Counted from the stretch's first letter, positions 1 through 8,476 are shown. The stretch is 64,000 bases of DNA from Burkholderiales bacterium (GCA_019634975.1 JAHCAI010000001.1:434001-498000), one strand, 5' to 3'. Notes: a model not told the origin generated them from the sequence alone. A program made the numbers and translations.

Positions 1-225
1 GCGCTGGTGGCTGGAGCCGAGATCGCGGCGCCGGCCTATCAGGGTGACCGCGGCCATCCGGTTGCCTTTGGCCGGCGCTTCCTGCACGAGCTGCAGGCGC
101 TCACCGGCGACAGCGGCGCGCGGGCCCTGGTGCAGCGCAACCAGGCACGGGTGCGGCTGATCGACGCCGATGACCCCGGCGTGCTCTTCGACATCGACCG
201 GCGCACTGACCTGCTGCCAGGATGA
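1..225 (+). CDS. MocA-like nucleotidyltransferase, C-terminal part
   Basis: Only the last 74 codons are in the window; the gene begins upstream. The visible end (GHPVAFGRRFLHEL, then VLFDIDRRTDL) matches the C-terminus of the NTP-transferase/MobA-like family that includes the molybdenum cofactor cytidylyltransferase MocA. Those enzymes add CMP to molybdopterin in the cytosol for xanthine dehydrogenase-type enzymes. The following MoxR and VWA genes are typical companions in Mo-hydroxylase (cox/xdh) maturation clusters, which supports the family call. The catalytic N-terminus is not visible, so the exact nucleotide specificity is open. Confidence 0.75.
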   Translation, partial: ALVAGAEIAAPAYQGDRGHPVAFGRRFLHELQALTGDSGARALVQRNQARVRLIDADDPGVLFDIDRRTDLLPG

Positions 226-230
226 TGGAT

Positions 231-262
231 TTAAGTATTTGATTTTAAAGGAAAAATAAATG
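231..262 (+). repeat. AT-rich dispersed motif, copy upstream of moxR
   Basis: An AT-rich patch in GC-rich DNA. It carries TTAAGTATTTGATTTTAAAG, then GGAAAAATAA and the ATG of the MoxR gene. AAAGGA may serve as the ribosome binding site. The same core recurs at several other places in this window. Confidence 0.55.
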
Positions 263-1105
263 TCACGCTTTACCGGCACCGAAAACTATGTCGCCACCGA
301 CGACCTGATGATGGCCGTCAATGCGGCGCTCGCTCTGGAGCGCCCGCTGCTGATCAAGGGCGAACCCGGCACCGGCAAGACCATGCTCGCGCTGGAAGTG
401 GCGCAGGCGCTGGGGCGGCCGCTGTTCGAGTGGCACATCAAGTCGACGACCAAGGCGCAGCACGGTCTCTATGAATACGATGCGGTGTCGCGGCTGCGCG
501 ACTCGCAGCTCGGCGATCCGAAGGTCAAGGACATTTCCAACTACATCGTGCAGGGCATGCTGTGGCAGGCCTTCACCGCCGACCAGCCCGCAGTGCTGCT
601 GATCGACGAGGTCGACAAGGCGGACATCGAGTTTCCCAACGACCTGCTGCGGGAACTCGACCGCATGGAATTCTGGGTCTACGAAACGCAGCAGCTGATC
701 CGCGCGAAACACCGGCCGCTGGTGATCATCACCAGCAACAACGAGAAGGAGCTGCCCGACGCCTTCCTGCGCCGCTGCTTCTTCCACTACATCCGCTTTC
801 CGGATGCCGAAACGATGGCGAAAATCGTCGAGGTGCATTTCCCGGGCATCAAGAAACAGCTGCTGGCCCAGGCGCTCAATGCCTTTTTCGAGATCCGCGA
901 CGTGCCGGGTCTGAAGAAGAAGCCGACGACCTCGGAGCTGCTCGACTGGCTGAAGCTGCTGATGGCCGAGGACATCCCGCCGGAGGCCCTGCACAGCCAG
1001 GACACGCACAAGATCGTGCCGCCGCTGCACGGTGCGCTGATCAAGAATGAACAGGACGTGCATCTCTTCGAGCGGCTGGTGTTCATGTCGCGCAGGAAGC
1101 CGTAA
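260..1105 (+). CDS. MoxR family AAA+ ATPase (CoxD-like)
   Basis: A 281-residue cytosolic AAA+ ATPase of the MoxR family, chaperone-like proteins that work with a von Willebrand A partner to mature or assemble enzyme complexes. Walker A is GEPGTGKT at residues 34-41 and Walker B is LLIDEVDKAD at about 113-122. A sensor-1 region (ITSNNEKELPDAFLRR) follows with a likely arginine finger near 171. Length is normal. The start is preceded by AAAGGA. The VWA partner lies one gene downstream, and a MocA-like gene upstream suggests service to a molybdenum hydroxylase. The substrate enzyme is outside the window. Confidence 0.9.
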   Translation: MSRFTGTENYVATDDLMMAVNAALALERPLLIKGEPGTGKTMLALEVAQALGRPLFEWHIKSTTKAQHGLYEYDAVSRLRDSQLGDPKVKDISNYIVQGMLWQAFTADQPAVLLIDEVDKADIEFPNDLLRELDRMEFWVYETQQLIRAKHRPLVIITSNNEKELPDAFLRRCFFHYIRFPDAETMAKIVEVHFPGIKKQLLAQALNAFFEIRDVPGLKKKPTTSELLDWLKLLMAEDIPPEALHSQDTHKIVPPLHGALIKNEQDVHLFERLVFMSRRKP

Positions 1106-1170
1106 TTGGTAAGCAGTAATTGGTGATTGGTGACGAACTGCCAATCACCAATTACCAATTACCAGTCACC
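1103..1170. repeat. Period-7 inverted repeat element (TAATTGG / CCAATTA)
   Basis: The left arm reads TAATTGG TAAGCAG TAATTGG on the plus strand and continues with TGATTGG. The right arm (from 1141) reads CAATCAC CAATTAC CAATTAC and continues with CAGTCAC. Both arms have a 7-bp period and complement each other, so a hairpin can form. The element includes the stop codon of the MoxR gene. A second copy is at 6601-6660. It resembles short tandem heptamer repeats known from several bacterial groups. Confidence 0.8.
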
Positions 1171-1183
1171 ACTCCCTCATTCC

Positions 1184-2884
1184 ATGCCGATCCGCTTCCC
1201 CTTCAATCTGATCCAGGCCCTCACGCTGGCGGCCGCACTGCTGCTGGCTGCACTGCCGCTGCGCGCGCAGGACCTCAAGCCCGCCGAGAAGGTGGTGCTG
1301 CAGCTGAAGTGGAAGCACCAGTTCCAGTTCGCCGGCTATTACGCGGCGCTGAAGAAGGGCTACTACCGTGATGCCGGCTTTGTCGTCGATATCCGTGAAC
1401 TGCAGGATGGTGTCGACCCGGTGGACAGCGTGCTGAAAGGCGAGGCCGATTTTGGCGTGGGTGCCTCCGAACTGGTGCTGCACCGGGCGCAGGGCAAGCC
1501 GGTGGTGGTGCTCGCGGTGATCCTGCAGCATTCGCCGCTGGTGCTGATTACTCTCGGCGGCGGCCTCAAATCGCTGCACGATCTCGACGGCAAGCGCGTG
1601 ATGCTGCTGCCGCAGGAGACCGAGCTTTATGCCTACCTCGAGCGCGAAAAACTGCCGCGCAAGCGCATCATCGAGGTGAAGCACAGTTTCGACGTGGAGG
1701 CGCTGATCCGCGGTCGCGTCGACGCGCTCTCGGGCTATTCGACCGATGAGCCTTTCGCGCTGAAGCAGCGCGGCCTGCCCTACACGCTGTTTTCGCCGCG
1801 GGCGAGCGGCATCGATTTCTACGGCGACACGCTGTTCACGTCGGAAGCGCTGGTGAAGCGCGATCCGCGGCGGGTGATCGCGTTCCGCGAGGCGAGCCTG
1901 CGCGGCTGGCAGTATGCGATGGACCATCCCGAGGAAATCGCCGACCTGATCCTCGAGCGCTACGGCAGGCGCCACAGCCGCGAGCACCTGCTGTTCGAGG
2001 CGGCCGAAATGCGCCGCCTGATGCAGCCGCACCTGATCCGCATCGGCCACATCAATCCCGGGCGCTGGAGGGGCATTGCCGCGGTCTATGCCGAAAACGG
2101 CATGCTGCCGGCACAGCACAGCCTCGACGGCTTCATTTTCGACGAAACGATGCCGCGCGACCTGTCGCGGCTCTACCGCGGGATTGCGGCGGCGCTGCTG
2201 ATTGCCGTCCTCGTGCTGCTGTTTGCCTGGCGTCAGGCGGTGTTCAACCGCCGCCTGCGCTCCGAGGTGGCGCGACGGCGTGAAGCCGAGGCCACCCTGC
2301 GCGATGCCAACCAGAAACTGCAGGCGCAGCTCGCGGAGATACAGGGCCTGCAGGCGCGGCTGCAGGACCAGGCGCTGCGCGACAGCCTGACCGGCCTCTA
2401 TAACCGCCGTTACTTCGACGAGGCGCTGGAGCGCGAGCTGGCTCTGGCGCAGCGCCAGGATTATCCGGTGAGCCTGGTGCTGATCGATATCGACCATTTC
2501 AAGCAGCTCAACGACGCCCATGGCCACCAGGCCGGCGATGCCGTGCTGCAGGAAATGGCGAGGCACCTCACCGAGAACTGCCGCGCCGGCGACCTGGTCT
2601 GCCGCTGGGGCGGCGAGGAATTCGTCGTGGTGATGCCGCACACGCCGCTCGCCGGCGCGCTGCAGCGTGCCGAATCCTGGCGCGCCGGTTTCGGCGCCCA
2701 TCCCTTCCGCTTCGGCGGGATCACGCTCAACAACACGCTGTCGGCGGGTGTCGCGGTGTGGCCCGAGCACGGCGGCACCGAAGACGAGCTGCTGCGGGCG
2801 GCCGACGCCGCGCTCTACCGCGCGAAAAGCGGCGGGCGCAACCGCGTCGAGACCGCTGCCCGGGTGAAGGAAGCGGCATGCTGA
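1184..2884 (+). CDS. NMT1/THI5-like substrate-binding domain fused to GGDEF (diguanylate cyclase)
   Basis: A 566-residue membrane-anchored signalling protein. Residues 1-28 are a signal peptide (LTLAAALLLAALPLRAQ). Residues about 30-320 resemble the ABC-type NMT1/THI5 periplasmic binding domain (LKWKHQFQFAGYYAALKKGYY). One membrane helix lies at about 330-352, a coiled coil at 355-395 and a GGDEF domain from about 400. The active-site motif is GGEEF near residue 475, with an RAGD inhibitory I-site five residues before it, so c-di-GMP synthesis with product inhibition is likely. I chose the ATG at 1184 because an in-frame start at 1127 would translate the heptamer repeat. The stop overlaps the start of the VWA gene. 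The ligand is unknown; pyrimidine-like or sulfonate-like compounds are bound by relatives. Confidence 0.85.
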   Translation: MPIRFPFNLIQALTLAAALLLAALPLRAQDLKPAEKVVLQLKWKHQFQFAGYYAALKKGYYRDAGFVVDIRELQDGVDPVDSVLKGEADFGVGASELVLHRAQGKPVVVLAVILQHSPLVLITLGGGLKSLHDLDGKRVMLLPQETELYAYLEREKLPRKRIIEVKHSFDVEALIRGRVDALSGYSTDEPFALKQRGLPYTLFSPRASGIDFYGDTLFTSEALVKRDPRRVIAFREASLRGWQYAMDHPEEIADLILERYGRRHSREHLLFEAAEMRRLMQPHLIRIGHINPGRWRGIAAVYAENGMLPAQHSLDGFIFDETMPRDLSRLYRGIAAALLIAVLVLLFAWRQAVFNRRLRSEVARRREAEATLRDANQKLQAQLAEIQGLQARLQDQALRDSLTGLYNRRYFDEALERELALAQRQDYPVSLVLIDIDHFKQLNDAHGHQAGDAVLQEMARHLTENCRAGDLVCRWGGEEFVVVMPHTPLAGALQRAESWRAGFGAHPFRFGGITLNNTLSAGVAVWPEHGGTEDELLRAADAALYRAKSGGRNRVETAARVKEAAC

Positions 2885-4059
2885 TCGAATTCTTCCTGAA
2901 ACTGCGCCAGGGCGGCGTGCCGGTGTCGATCAAGGAATTCCTGGTGCTGATCGCGGCGCTGGAGAAGCACCTTGCCTTCGGCAGCGTCGAGGAGTTCTAC
3001 CACCTCGCGCGCACCTGCCTGGTCAAGGACGAGAAGTTCTTCGACCGCTATGACCTGGTGTTCGCAGCCTATTTCAAGGGCGTTGCCGGCATTGATGCGG
3101 CGATGGCGGTGATCCCGGAAGACTGGCTGAGAAAGCTGGTCGAGAAAAACCTGAGCGAGGAGGAGAAGAAGCTGATCCAGTCGCTGGGCGGCTGGGACAA
3201 GCTGATGGAGACGCTGAAGAAGCGGCTGGAAGAGCAGAAGGGACGCCACCAGGGCGGCAGCAAGTGGATCGGCACCGGCGGCACCAGCCCCTTCGGCGCC
3301 TACGGCTACAACCCGGAAGGCATCCGCATCGGCCAGCACGAATCGCGCAACCGCCGCGCAGTCAAGGTCTGGGACCAGCGCGAATTCAGGAACCTCGACG
3401 ACCAGGTCGAGCTCGGCACGCGCAACATCAAGGTCGCGCTGAGGAAGCTCAGGAAGTTCGCGCGCACCGGCGCGCCGGAAGAGCTGGACATGGAGGACAC
3501 CATACGCTCGACCGCGAAGAACGCCGGCTGGCTGGACCTGAAGATGGTGCCGGAGCGCCACAACGCGGTGAAGGTGCTGATCTTCTTCGACATCGGCGGC
3601 TCGATGGACGACCACGTTCGGGTCTGCGAGCAGCTGTTCTCGGCGGTGCGCACCGAGTTCAAGCACCTCGAGTATTTCTATTTCCACAACTTCCTCTACG
3701 AGCGGGTGTGGAAGGACAACCGCCGCCGCGCCACCGAGAAAATCGCGACCTGGGATGTGCTGTATACCTATCCCCATGATTACAAGGTGATTTTCGTCGG
3801 CGATGCGACGATGAGCCCGTACGAGATCACCTATCCCGGCGGCAGCGTCGAGCACAGCAACGAGGAGCCGGGCGCAGTCTGGCTGCAGCGCGCGCTGTCG
3901 GTCTACTCCCGGGCGATCTGGCTCAATCCGCAGCCGGAGGCGGTGTGGAACTACCACGAATCGATTGCGATCACCCGCGAGCTGATGGGCGGGCGCATGT
4001 TCCCGCTGACACTGGAAGGCCTGGAGCAGGGCATGCGGCTGCTCAGCCGCGCGCACTGA
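2878..4059 (+). CDS. VWA domain-containing protein (CoxE-like)
   Basis: A 393-residue cytosolic protein with a C-terminal von Willebrand factor A domain. It is the usual partner of MoxR ATPases in enzyme maturation. The N-terminal 120 residues are charged and helical. A Gly-rich stretch (GTGGTSPFGAYGYNPEG) sits at about 132-148. The VWA metal site reads DIGGSMDD from residue 238, so the canonical DxSxS has Gly at the first serine position. The start (ATG 2878) overlaps the preceding gene by 7 nt, indicating translational coupling. The next gene starts on its TGA. The function in Mo-hydroxylase maturation is inferred from context. Confidence 0.85.
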   Translation: MLIEFFLKLRQGGVPVSIKEFLVLIAALEKHLAFGSVEEFYHLARTCLVKDEKFFDRYDLVFAAYFKGVAGIDAAMAVIPEDWLRKLVEKNLSEEEKKLIQSLGGWDKLMETLKKRLEEQKGRHQGGSKWIGTGGTSPFGAYGYNPEGIRIGQHESRNRRAVKVWDQREFRNLDDQVELGTRNIKVALRKLRKFARTGAPEELDMEDTIRSTAKNAGWLDLKMVPERHNAVKVLIFFDIGGSMDDHVRVCEQLFSAVRTEFKHLEYFYFHNFLYERVWKDNRRRATEKIATWDVLYTYPHDYKVIFVGDATMSPYEITYPGGSVEHSNEEPGAVWLQRALSVYSRAIWLNPQPEAVWNYHESIAITRELMGGRMFPLTLEGLEQGMRLLSRAH

Positions 4060-4523
4060 TGGATATCGTCGAGGTCGCTGCGCCCGGCCCGGACCTGGCG
4101 GCGGTGCGCGACCTGTTCCTCGAGTATGCGGGCTCGCTGAACTTCAGCCTCTGTTTCCAGGATTTCGAGACCGAGCTGGAGGGTCTGCCCGGCGCCTATG
4201 CGCCGCCGCGGGGCATCCTGCTGCTGGCGCGGGACGGCGGGGAGGCCGCGGGCTGCGTCGGTGTGCGGCCGCTGGATGAAGGGCACTGCGAAATGAAGCG
4301 GCTTTACGTGCGTGAGCACCACCGTGGCGGCGGCCTTGGCCGGCGGCTCGCGGAGCGCGCGATCGCCTTTGCGCGCGAAGCGGGCTACGCCGGCATGATG
4401 CTCGACACGCTGCCGCAGATGGAGCGGGCGGTGCGGCTCTATCGCGAGCTGGGTTTCGTCCGCTGTGCGCCGTACTATGACAACAGCCCGATCGGCAGCA
4501 CCTGCCTCGAACTGAAGCTGTGA
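4059..4523 (+). CDS. GNAT family N-acetyltransferase
   Basis: A 154-residue protein of the Gcn5-related acetyltransferase fold. The acetyl-CoA loop is visible as RLYVREHHRGGGLGRRLAERA, with the R/Q-x-x-G-x-G/A type motif, followed by the typical AGYAGMMLDTLPQMERAVRLYRELGF segment. The ATG at 4059 shares one base with the TGA of the VWA gene, so it belongs to the same transcription unit. The acceptor is unknown. A following gene on the opposite strand ends the operon. Confidence 0.8.
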   Translation: MDIVEVAAPGPDLAAVRDLFLEYAGSLNFSLCFQDFETELEGLPGAYAPPRGILLLARDGGEAAGCVGVRPLDEGHCEMKRLYVREHHRGGGLGRRLAERAIAFAREAGYAGMMLDTLPQMERAVRLYRELGFVRCAPYYDNSPIGSTCLELKL

Positions 4524-4536
4524 GCGAAGCCGGGGT

Positions 4537-5619
4537 TCAGCGCAGGTGGCGCGCCTCGAAGCGTCCCAGCACCCGGCCATCGGCGTCGCGCAGTTCCAGT
4601 ACTTCGCCGCGGAGCGCATGGCCGGCAGTGTTTTTCAGGGCGGCGAAGAAGCGTTGTTCGAGGTCGCCGATGGGCAGGCAGGCCATCATCGTCGATACGA
4701 TGCCCTTGAATCCGAGTTTTCCGCCGTCGAGCGCGTAACTGCCGCCGAAGCCGTTGCAGCCCGAGAATCCGCGCACGCGGCTGTCCTTCGCGTCGAGAAT
4801 CAGGTGCGGCTCGCGGGTGCCGGCACGCACCGTCACCGGCTTGCCGCCGAGTTCCACCGGCCGCCAGTAGGTGTTGACCAGGGTTGCCCTGGCAGGGACG
4901 TCGGAGTCGCAGGTCGCGTCCGGGCGCAGCGTCAGGAAACGCTCGACGATGAGGTGATCACGCGGCGCCAGGCCGGGTTCCGGCGGCTGCAGCACGAAGC
5001 GTCCTTCGATGACCGCGAGCAGCGGCATCCCCGGGGCGGTTTGTGCGGCGAGGTAAGCGCGTTCCAGCGCCAGGTGGTCGCGGGTGATCAGTACCGGATA
5101 GTGCTTGTCGCTGCGGCATTCCTGCAGCGTCGCTGCGTCCGCCATGTACCGGTAGAGGCCGCGCAGCACCATCGGCCCCGGGATCCGATCCGCCCGGGGC
5201 AGGCGCTGCAGCCTGTAATTGAGCGGCGATTCGATTTCCCGGCCGGCGGTGTCGAGCAGGTGCAGCGCATCGGCTCCGGCGATGCGCAGGTACAGCGGTG
5301 CATTGCCGTCGCCGGCGAGGCGCAGACGGTTCGCGCCGTCGTCCTGGGCCCGCGCCCAGCGGCCGGTTTCGTGGACGATGGCATCGCGGCCGGCTTCGGC
5401 TTCGCGGTAGATGCGCCGCAGGCGGTAGGTGAAATCGGGAAACAGCGTGAGGGTCAGCTGCTGCCCGGGGCAGTCGGCGCAGGGAATGTCGCCGCGGTAG
5501 CTGACGGTTTCGCGGCCGATGAGGTCGGCTGCGGGCGACGGCGCGGGGGGCAGCTGCTGGCAGCCGGCGAGCGTGGCAATCAGTGTCAGTGCGGCAGCGA
5601 TGCGCAAGGTGGTTTTCAT
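4537..5619 (-). CDS. Lipoprotein with NlpE-like N-terminal and META domains
   Basis: A 360-residue predicted outer-membrane lipoprotein. The start at 5619 gives MKTTLRIAAALTLIATLAGC, a lipoprotein signal with lipobox LAGC; a longer in-frame start to 5700 would spoil it. The region after the signal (IPCADCPGQQLTLTLFPDFTYRL when split at CPG) matches the NlpE N-terminal barrel with its CxxC pair. The C-terminal third (NTYWRPVELGG, then FSGCNGFGGSY and MMACL) is a META/HslJ domain. Such proteins are envelope or copper stress factors. The fusion order NlpE-META is known in proteobacteria. The function here is inferred. Confidence 0.82.
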   Translation of the reverse strand: MKTTLRIAAALTLIATLAGCQQLPPAPSPAADLIGRETVSYRGDIPCADCPGQQLTLTLFPDFTYRLRRIYREAEAGRDAIVHETGRWARAQDDGANRLRLAGDGNAPLYLRIAGADALHLLDTAGREIESPLNYRLQRLPRADRIPGPMVLRGLYRYMADAATLQECRSDKHYPVLITRDHLALERAYLAAQTAPGMPLLAVIEGRFVLQPPEPGLAPRDHLIVERFLTLRPDATCDSDVPARATLVNTYWRPVELGGKPVTVRAGTREPHLILDAKDSRVRGFSGCNGFGGSYALDGGKLGFKGIVSTMMACLPIGDLEQRFFAALKNTAGHALRGEVLELRDADGRVLGRFEARHLR

Positions 5620-5677
5620 GAGGCGTTCCGGTTCTGCTTCGGGCGGGCGCCCGTCCAGGATTTTCCGGGGCCGTATG

Positions 5678-6550
5678 TTACGGCACCACCGGCCCGGCAT
5701 GCCCGGCGGGCTCGAGGGCGGCTTCCCGCAACAGCATCGCCGCCTTGCGCGTCGCTCCCCAGCGGTAGCCGCTGATCACGCCCGAGGCGCGGATCACGCG
5801 GTGGCAGGGGATCAGCCAGGCAATCGCGTTCGCGCCGACCGCGGTGCCCACGGCGCGTGCGGCTTGCGGCCGGCCGATTGCCGTCGCCAGATCGCCGTAG
5901 GTCGTCAGTGCACCCGGCGGCAGGGCCAGCAGCGCGCGCCAGACCTGGACCTGGAAGTTGCTGCCCTTGACCAGCACCGCGAGCGGCTGGCGTGCTCCGG
6001 CCAGCGGCGAGAATATTTGCCGCGCCCTGCCTGCAGTGGCGCCAGGGTCCCGGGTCAATCTGGCCTGCGGCCAGGATTCGCGCAGCTGCTGCAGGCCTGC
6101 GTCCGCATGCTCGACGAAGTGCAGCGCGCAGATGCCGCGCGCGGTGACACCCAGCAGCGCGCGGCCAAAGGGCGTGTCATGCAGGCCCCAGCGGATGTCG
6201 ATGCCGGCGCCGCCGCTGAGCGCCTCGCCCGGAGACAGTGCTTCCAGTGTCACGAACAGGTCGTGCAGCCGGCCGCCGCCGGAGAGCCCGACGGCCGCCG
6301 CAAGGTCGAGGGTGTTGCGCGTCGCGGCCAGCCGGCGCTTGGCATCCTCCACGGTCAGGCACTGCAGGAAACGCTTGGGGCTGACGCCGGCCCAGCGGGT
6401 GAATAACCTTTGGAAATGGTGTTCGCTGAGGCCCGCCTGTCGTGCCGCGGCGGCAAGATCGGGCTGTGCCGCGGCGTGTTGGCGCAGGTATTCAATCGCG
6501 CCGGCGATGCGCGCGTAATCGCGCGCAGGGGAGTCCGGGTATCGGTTCAT
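5678..6550 (-). CDS. AraC-type HTH plus methylated-DNA--protein-cysteine methyltransferase (Ada-like)
   Basis: A 290-residue protein with an AraC-type helix-turn-helix in the first 100 residues (GLSEHHFQRLFTRWAGVSPKRF) and a C-terminal O6-alkylguanine-DNA alkyltransferase domain. The acceptor cysteine lies in PCHRV, preceded by VGANAIAWLI. The protein repairs alkylated guanine by irreversible transfer to Cys and may act as its own regulator. It lacks the N-terminal zinc/Cys38-type Ada domain, so phosphotriester sensing is not expected. An upstream ATG at 6562 would add four residues. I prefer 6550, but neither start has a clear Shine-Dalgarno sequence. Confidence 0.88.
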   Translation of the reverse strand: MNRYPDSPARDYARIAGAIEYLRQHAAAQPDLAAAARQAGLSEHHFQRLFTRWAGVSPKRFLQCLTVEDAKRRLAATRNTLDLAAAVGLSGGGRLHDLFVTLEALSPGEALSGGAGIDIRWGLHDTPFGRALLGVTARGICALHFVEHADAGLQQLRESWPQARLTRDPGATAGRARQIFSPLAGARQPLAVLVKGSNFQVQVWRALLALPPGALTTYGDLATAIGRPQAARAVGTAVGANAIAWLIPCHRVIRASGVISGYRWGATRKAAMLLREAALEPAGHAGPVVP

Positions 6551-6600
6551 GGCGCAGAGCATAAGGCCGCTGCGCGGTGGGGGCTACCCGGATCTTGCGG

Positions 6601-6660
6601 TAATTGGTGACTGGTAATTGGTGATGGGTGCTGCCTGATTCCCGCCAATTACCAATCACC
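6601..6660. repeat. Second period-7 inverted repeat element
   Basis: The left arm has TAATTGG TGACTGG TAATTGG, continuing TGATGGG. The right arm has CAATTAC CAATCAC. The pattern has the same heptamer period and inverted arrangement as 1103-1170. The element sits between the starts of the Ada-like gene and the end of the GspE/PilB gene. It could act as a transcript-end hairpin for the latter. Confidence 0.75.
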
Positions 6661-6664
6661 GCCG

Positions 6665-8476
6665 TCAACGCTGCCGGCGGTCTCCCGCCGGTGGCGGCGC
6701 GACTTTCATGATTTCGTCTATGGTGGTCAGGCCGGCGGCGATTTTCATTGCGCCGCTGATGCGCAGGGGCTTCATGCCTTCCTTGACCGCGGCATCGCGC
6801 AGCGCGTCGAGGTCGGCGTTGGCAACGACGTGGTTCTTCAGCGGCGGCGTCATGATCATCATCTCGTAGATGCCGATACGCCCCATGTAGCCGGTCATGC
6901 GGCACTCGAGGCAGCCCTTGTTGATGTAGGTCTGACCCTTCGGATTGGCCGCCTTCCACGGGGCAACCAGCTGTTCCCAGGCCGCATTGTCATAGTCGTG
7001 CTGCACCTTGCAGTGCGGGCACAGCGTGCGCACCAGGCGCTGCGCCATCACGCCGAGCAGCGTCGATTGCAGCAGGTACGGGGGCACGCCGAGGTCGAGC
7101 AGCCGGGTCACCGCCGCCGGCGCATCGTTGGTGTGCAGCGTCGACAGCACGAGGTGGCCGGTCAGCGCCGCCTGGATCGCCATTTCCGCGGTTTCGAGGT
7201 CGCGGATCTCGCCGACCATGATGATGTCGGGGTCCTGGCGCATCAGCGTGCGGATGCCGGAGGCGAAGTCGACGCCGATCGCCTGCTGCACCTGCATCTG
7301 GTTGAAGCTGGGCTCGACCATTTCGATCGGGTCTTCGACGGTGCAGACATTGACCTCGGGCGTGGCGAGCTGTTTCAGCGTCGAGTAGAGCGTCGTGGTC
7401 TTGCCCGATCCGGTGGGACCGGTGACGAGGATGATGCCGTGCGGCTTGCCGGCGATCTGGTTCCACTTCTTCTGTTCCTCGTCGGAAAAGCCGAGCTCCT
7501 TGTAGTCCTTGACCAGGTTCTCGGGATTGAAGATGCGCATCACCAGCTTCTCGCCGAAGGCGGTGGGCATGGTGGAGAGCCGCAGCTCGACCTCGCCGCC
7601 ATCGGGCATCACGGTTTTCAGGCGCCCGTCCTGCGGCCGGCGTTTCTCGACCACATCCATGCGGCCCAGCACCTTGATGCGCGAGGTCATCGCCGCCATC
7701 ACCGGCGTCGGGATCTGGTAGACCTGGTGCAGCACGCCGTCGATGCGGAAACGCACGCTGCCGGCCTCGCGCCGCGGCTCGAGATGGATGTCGCTCGCGC
7801 GCTGCTCGAAGGCATAGTTGAACAGCCAGTCGCAGATGTGCACGACATGCTGGTCGTTGGCGTCGAGCTGGCCGCTGCGGCCGAGCTGCACCAGCTGCTC
7901 GAAATTGGCGATGCTGCTGGCCGCGCCGCCTTTCTCCTTGTCCTTGTCGGATGCGCCCTGCACCGAGCGCGCGAGGTTGTAGAACTCGACGATGTAGCCC
8001 TGGATGTCGACCGGGTTGGCCAGCACGCGCTTGATGTCGAGGCGCAGCACCTGCCTCAGCGAAGCCTCCCATCCGCGCACCCAGGGCTCGGAGGTCGCGA
8101 TGGTCGCCTCGCGGGTGTTCACGCTGACTGGCAAGATGCGGTAGCGCTCGGCGTAGGCGTTCGACATCACCTTGGTGACCGCGGTGAAGTCGATCTTGAA
8201 GGGATCGATGTGCAGGTAGGGCAGGCCGCACTTGTCGGCGAGCCACTGGGTCAGTGCTTCGACGGTGAGCAGCTTGCGCGGATTGCGCGGATCCTTCCAC
8301 TTCTGGTCGGCGATCACCACCAGCGGGTGCACGTCGGCGCGGCTGAAGCGGCGGTTGGCGACCAGCTTTTCGGCCTCGTCCCTGGGCGCCAGTCCGTCGG
8401 CGATGAGATCGGCGACAACCTGGGACAGTGTCAGGGGGCGGTCACCCTGGGGCTGGGCAGCGGGGATGGTGGACAT
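6665..8476 (-). CDS. GspE/PilB family type II/IV pilus secretion ATPase
   Basis: A 603-residue cytosolic hexameric ATPase that powers pilin or pseudopilin assembly. An N-terminal MshEN-like region (about 20-150) precedes the motor domain. Walker A is GPTGSGKTTTLYS near residue 350; the Asp box and Walker B region includes IRTLMRQDPDIIMVGEIRD. The His box is TGHLVLSTLHTND. A zinc site is formed by CPHCK and, further on, CLEC. The length is normal for PilB/GspE. No pilin, PilC or secretin gene is adjacent, so the partner system must be encoded elsewhere. Sequence alone does not decide between pilus extension and type II secretion. Confidence 0.9.
   Translation of the reverse strand: MSTIPAAQPQGDRPLTLSQVVADLIADGLAPRDEAEKLVANRRFSRADVHPLVVIADQKWKDPRNPRKLLTVEALTQWLADKCGLPYLHIDPFKIDFTAVTKVMSNAYAERYRILPVSVNTREATIATSEPWVRGWEASLRQVLRLDIKRVLANPVDIQGYIVEFYNLARSVQGASDKDKEKGGAASSIANFEQLVQLGRSGQLDANDQHVVHICDWLFNYAFEQRASDIHLEPRREAGSVRFRIDGVLHQVYQIPTPVMAAMTSRIKVLGRMDVVEKRRPQDGRLKTVMPDGGEVELRLSTMPTAFGEKLVMRIFNPENLVKDYKELGFSDEEQKKWNQIAGKPHGIILVTGPTGSGKTTTLYSTLKQLATPEVNVCTVEDPIEMVEPSFNQMQVQQAIGVDFASGIRTLMRQDPDIIMVGEIRDLETAEMAIQAALTGHLVLSTLHTNDAPAAVTRLLDLGVPPYLLQSTLLGVMAQRLVRTLCPHCKVQHDYDNAAWEQLVAPWKAANPKGQTYINKGCLECRMTGYMGRIGIYEMMIMTPPLKNHVVANADLDALRDAAVKEGMKPLRISGAMKIAAGLTTIDEIMKVAPPPAGDRRQR

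Noticed and set aside
263..1144. Long minus-strand frames opposite real genes (for example opposite moxR, the GGDEF gene and the VWA gene)
   Set aside because: High GC content gives long shadow frames. The plus-strand proteins have clear motifs, whereas these frames are His/Arg/Gln-rich without known domains.
1127..1183. Extension of the binding-protein/GGDEF gene to an ATG at 1127
   Set aside because: The extra residues (MVTNCQSPITNYQS...) are a translation of the heptamer repeat and come before a good signal peptide starting at 1184.
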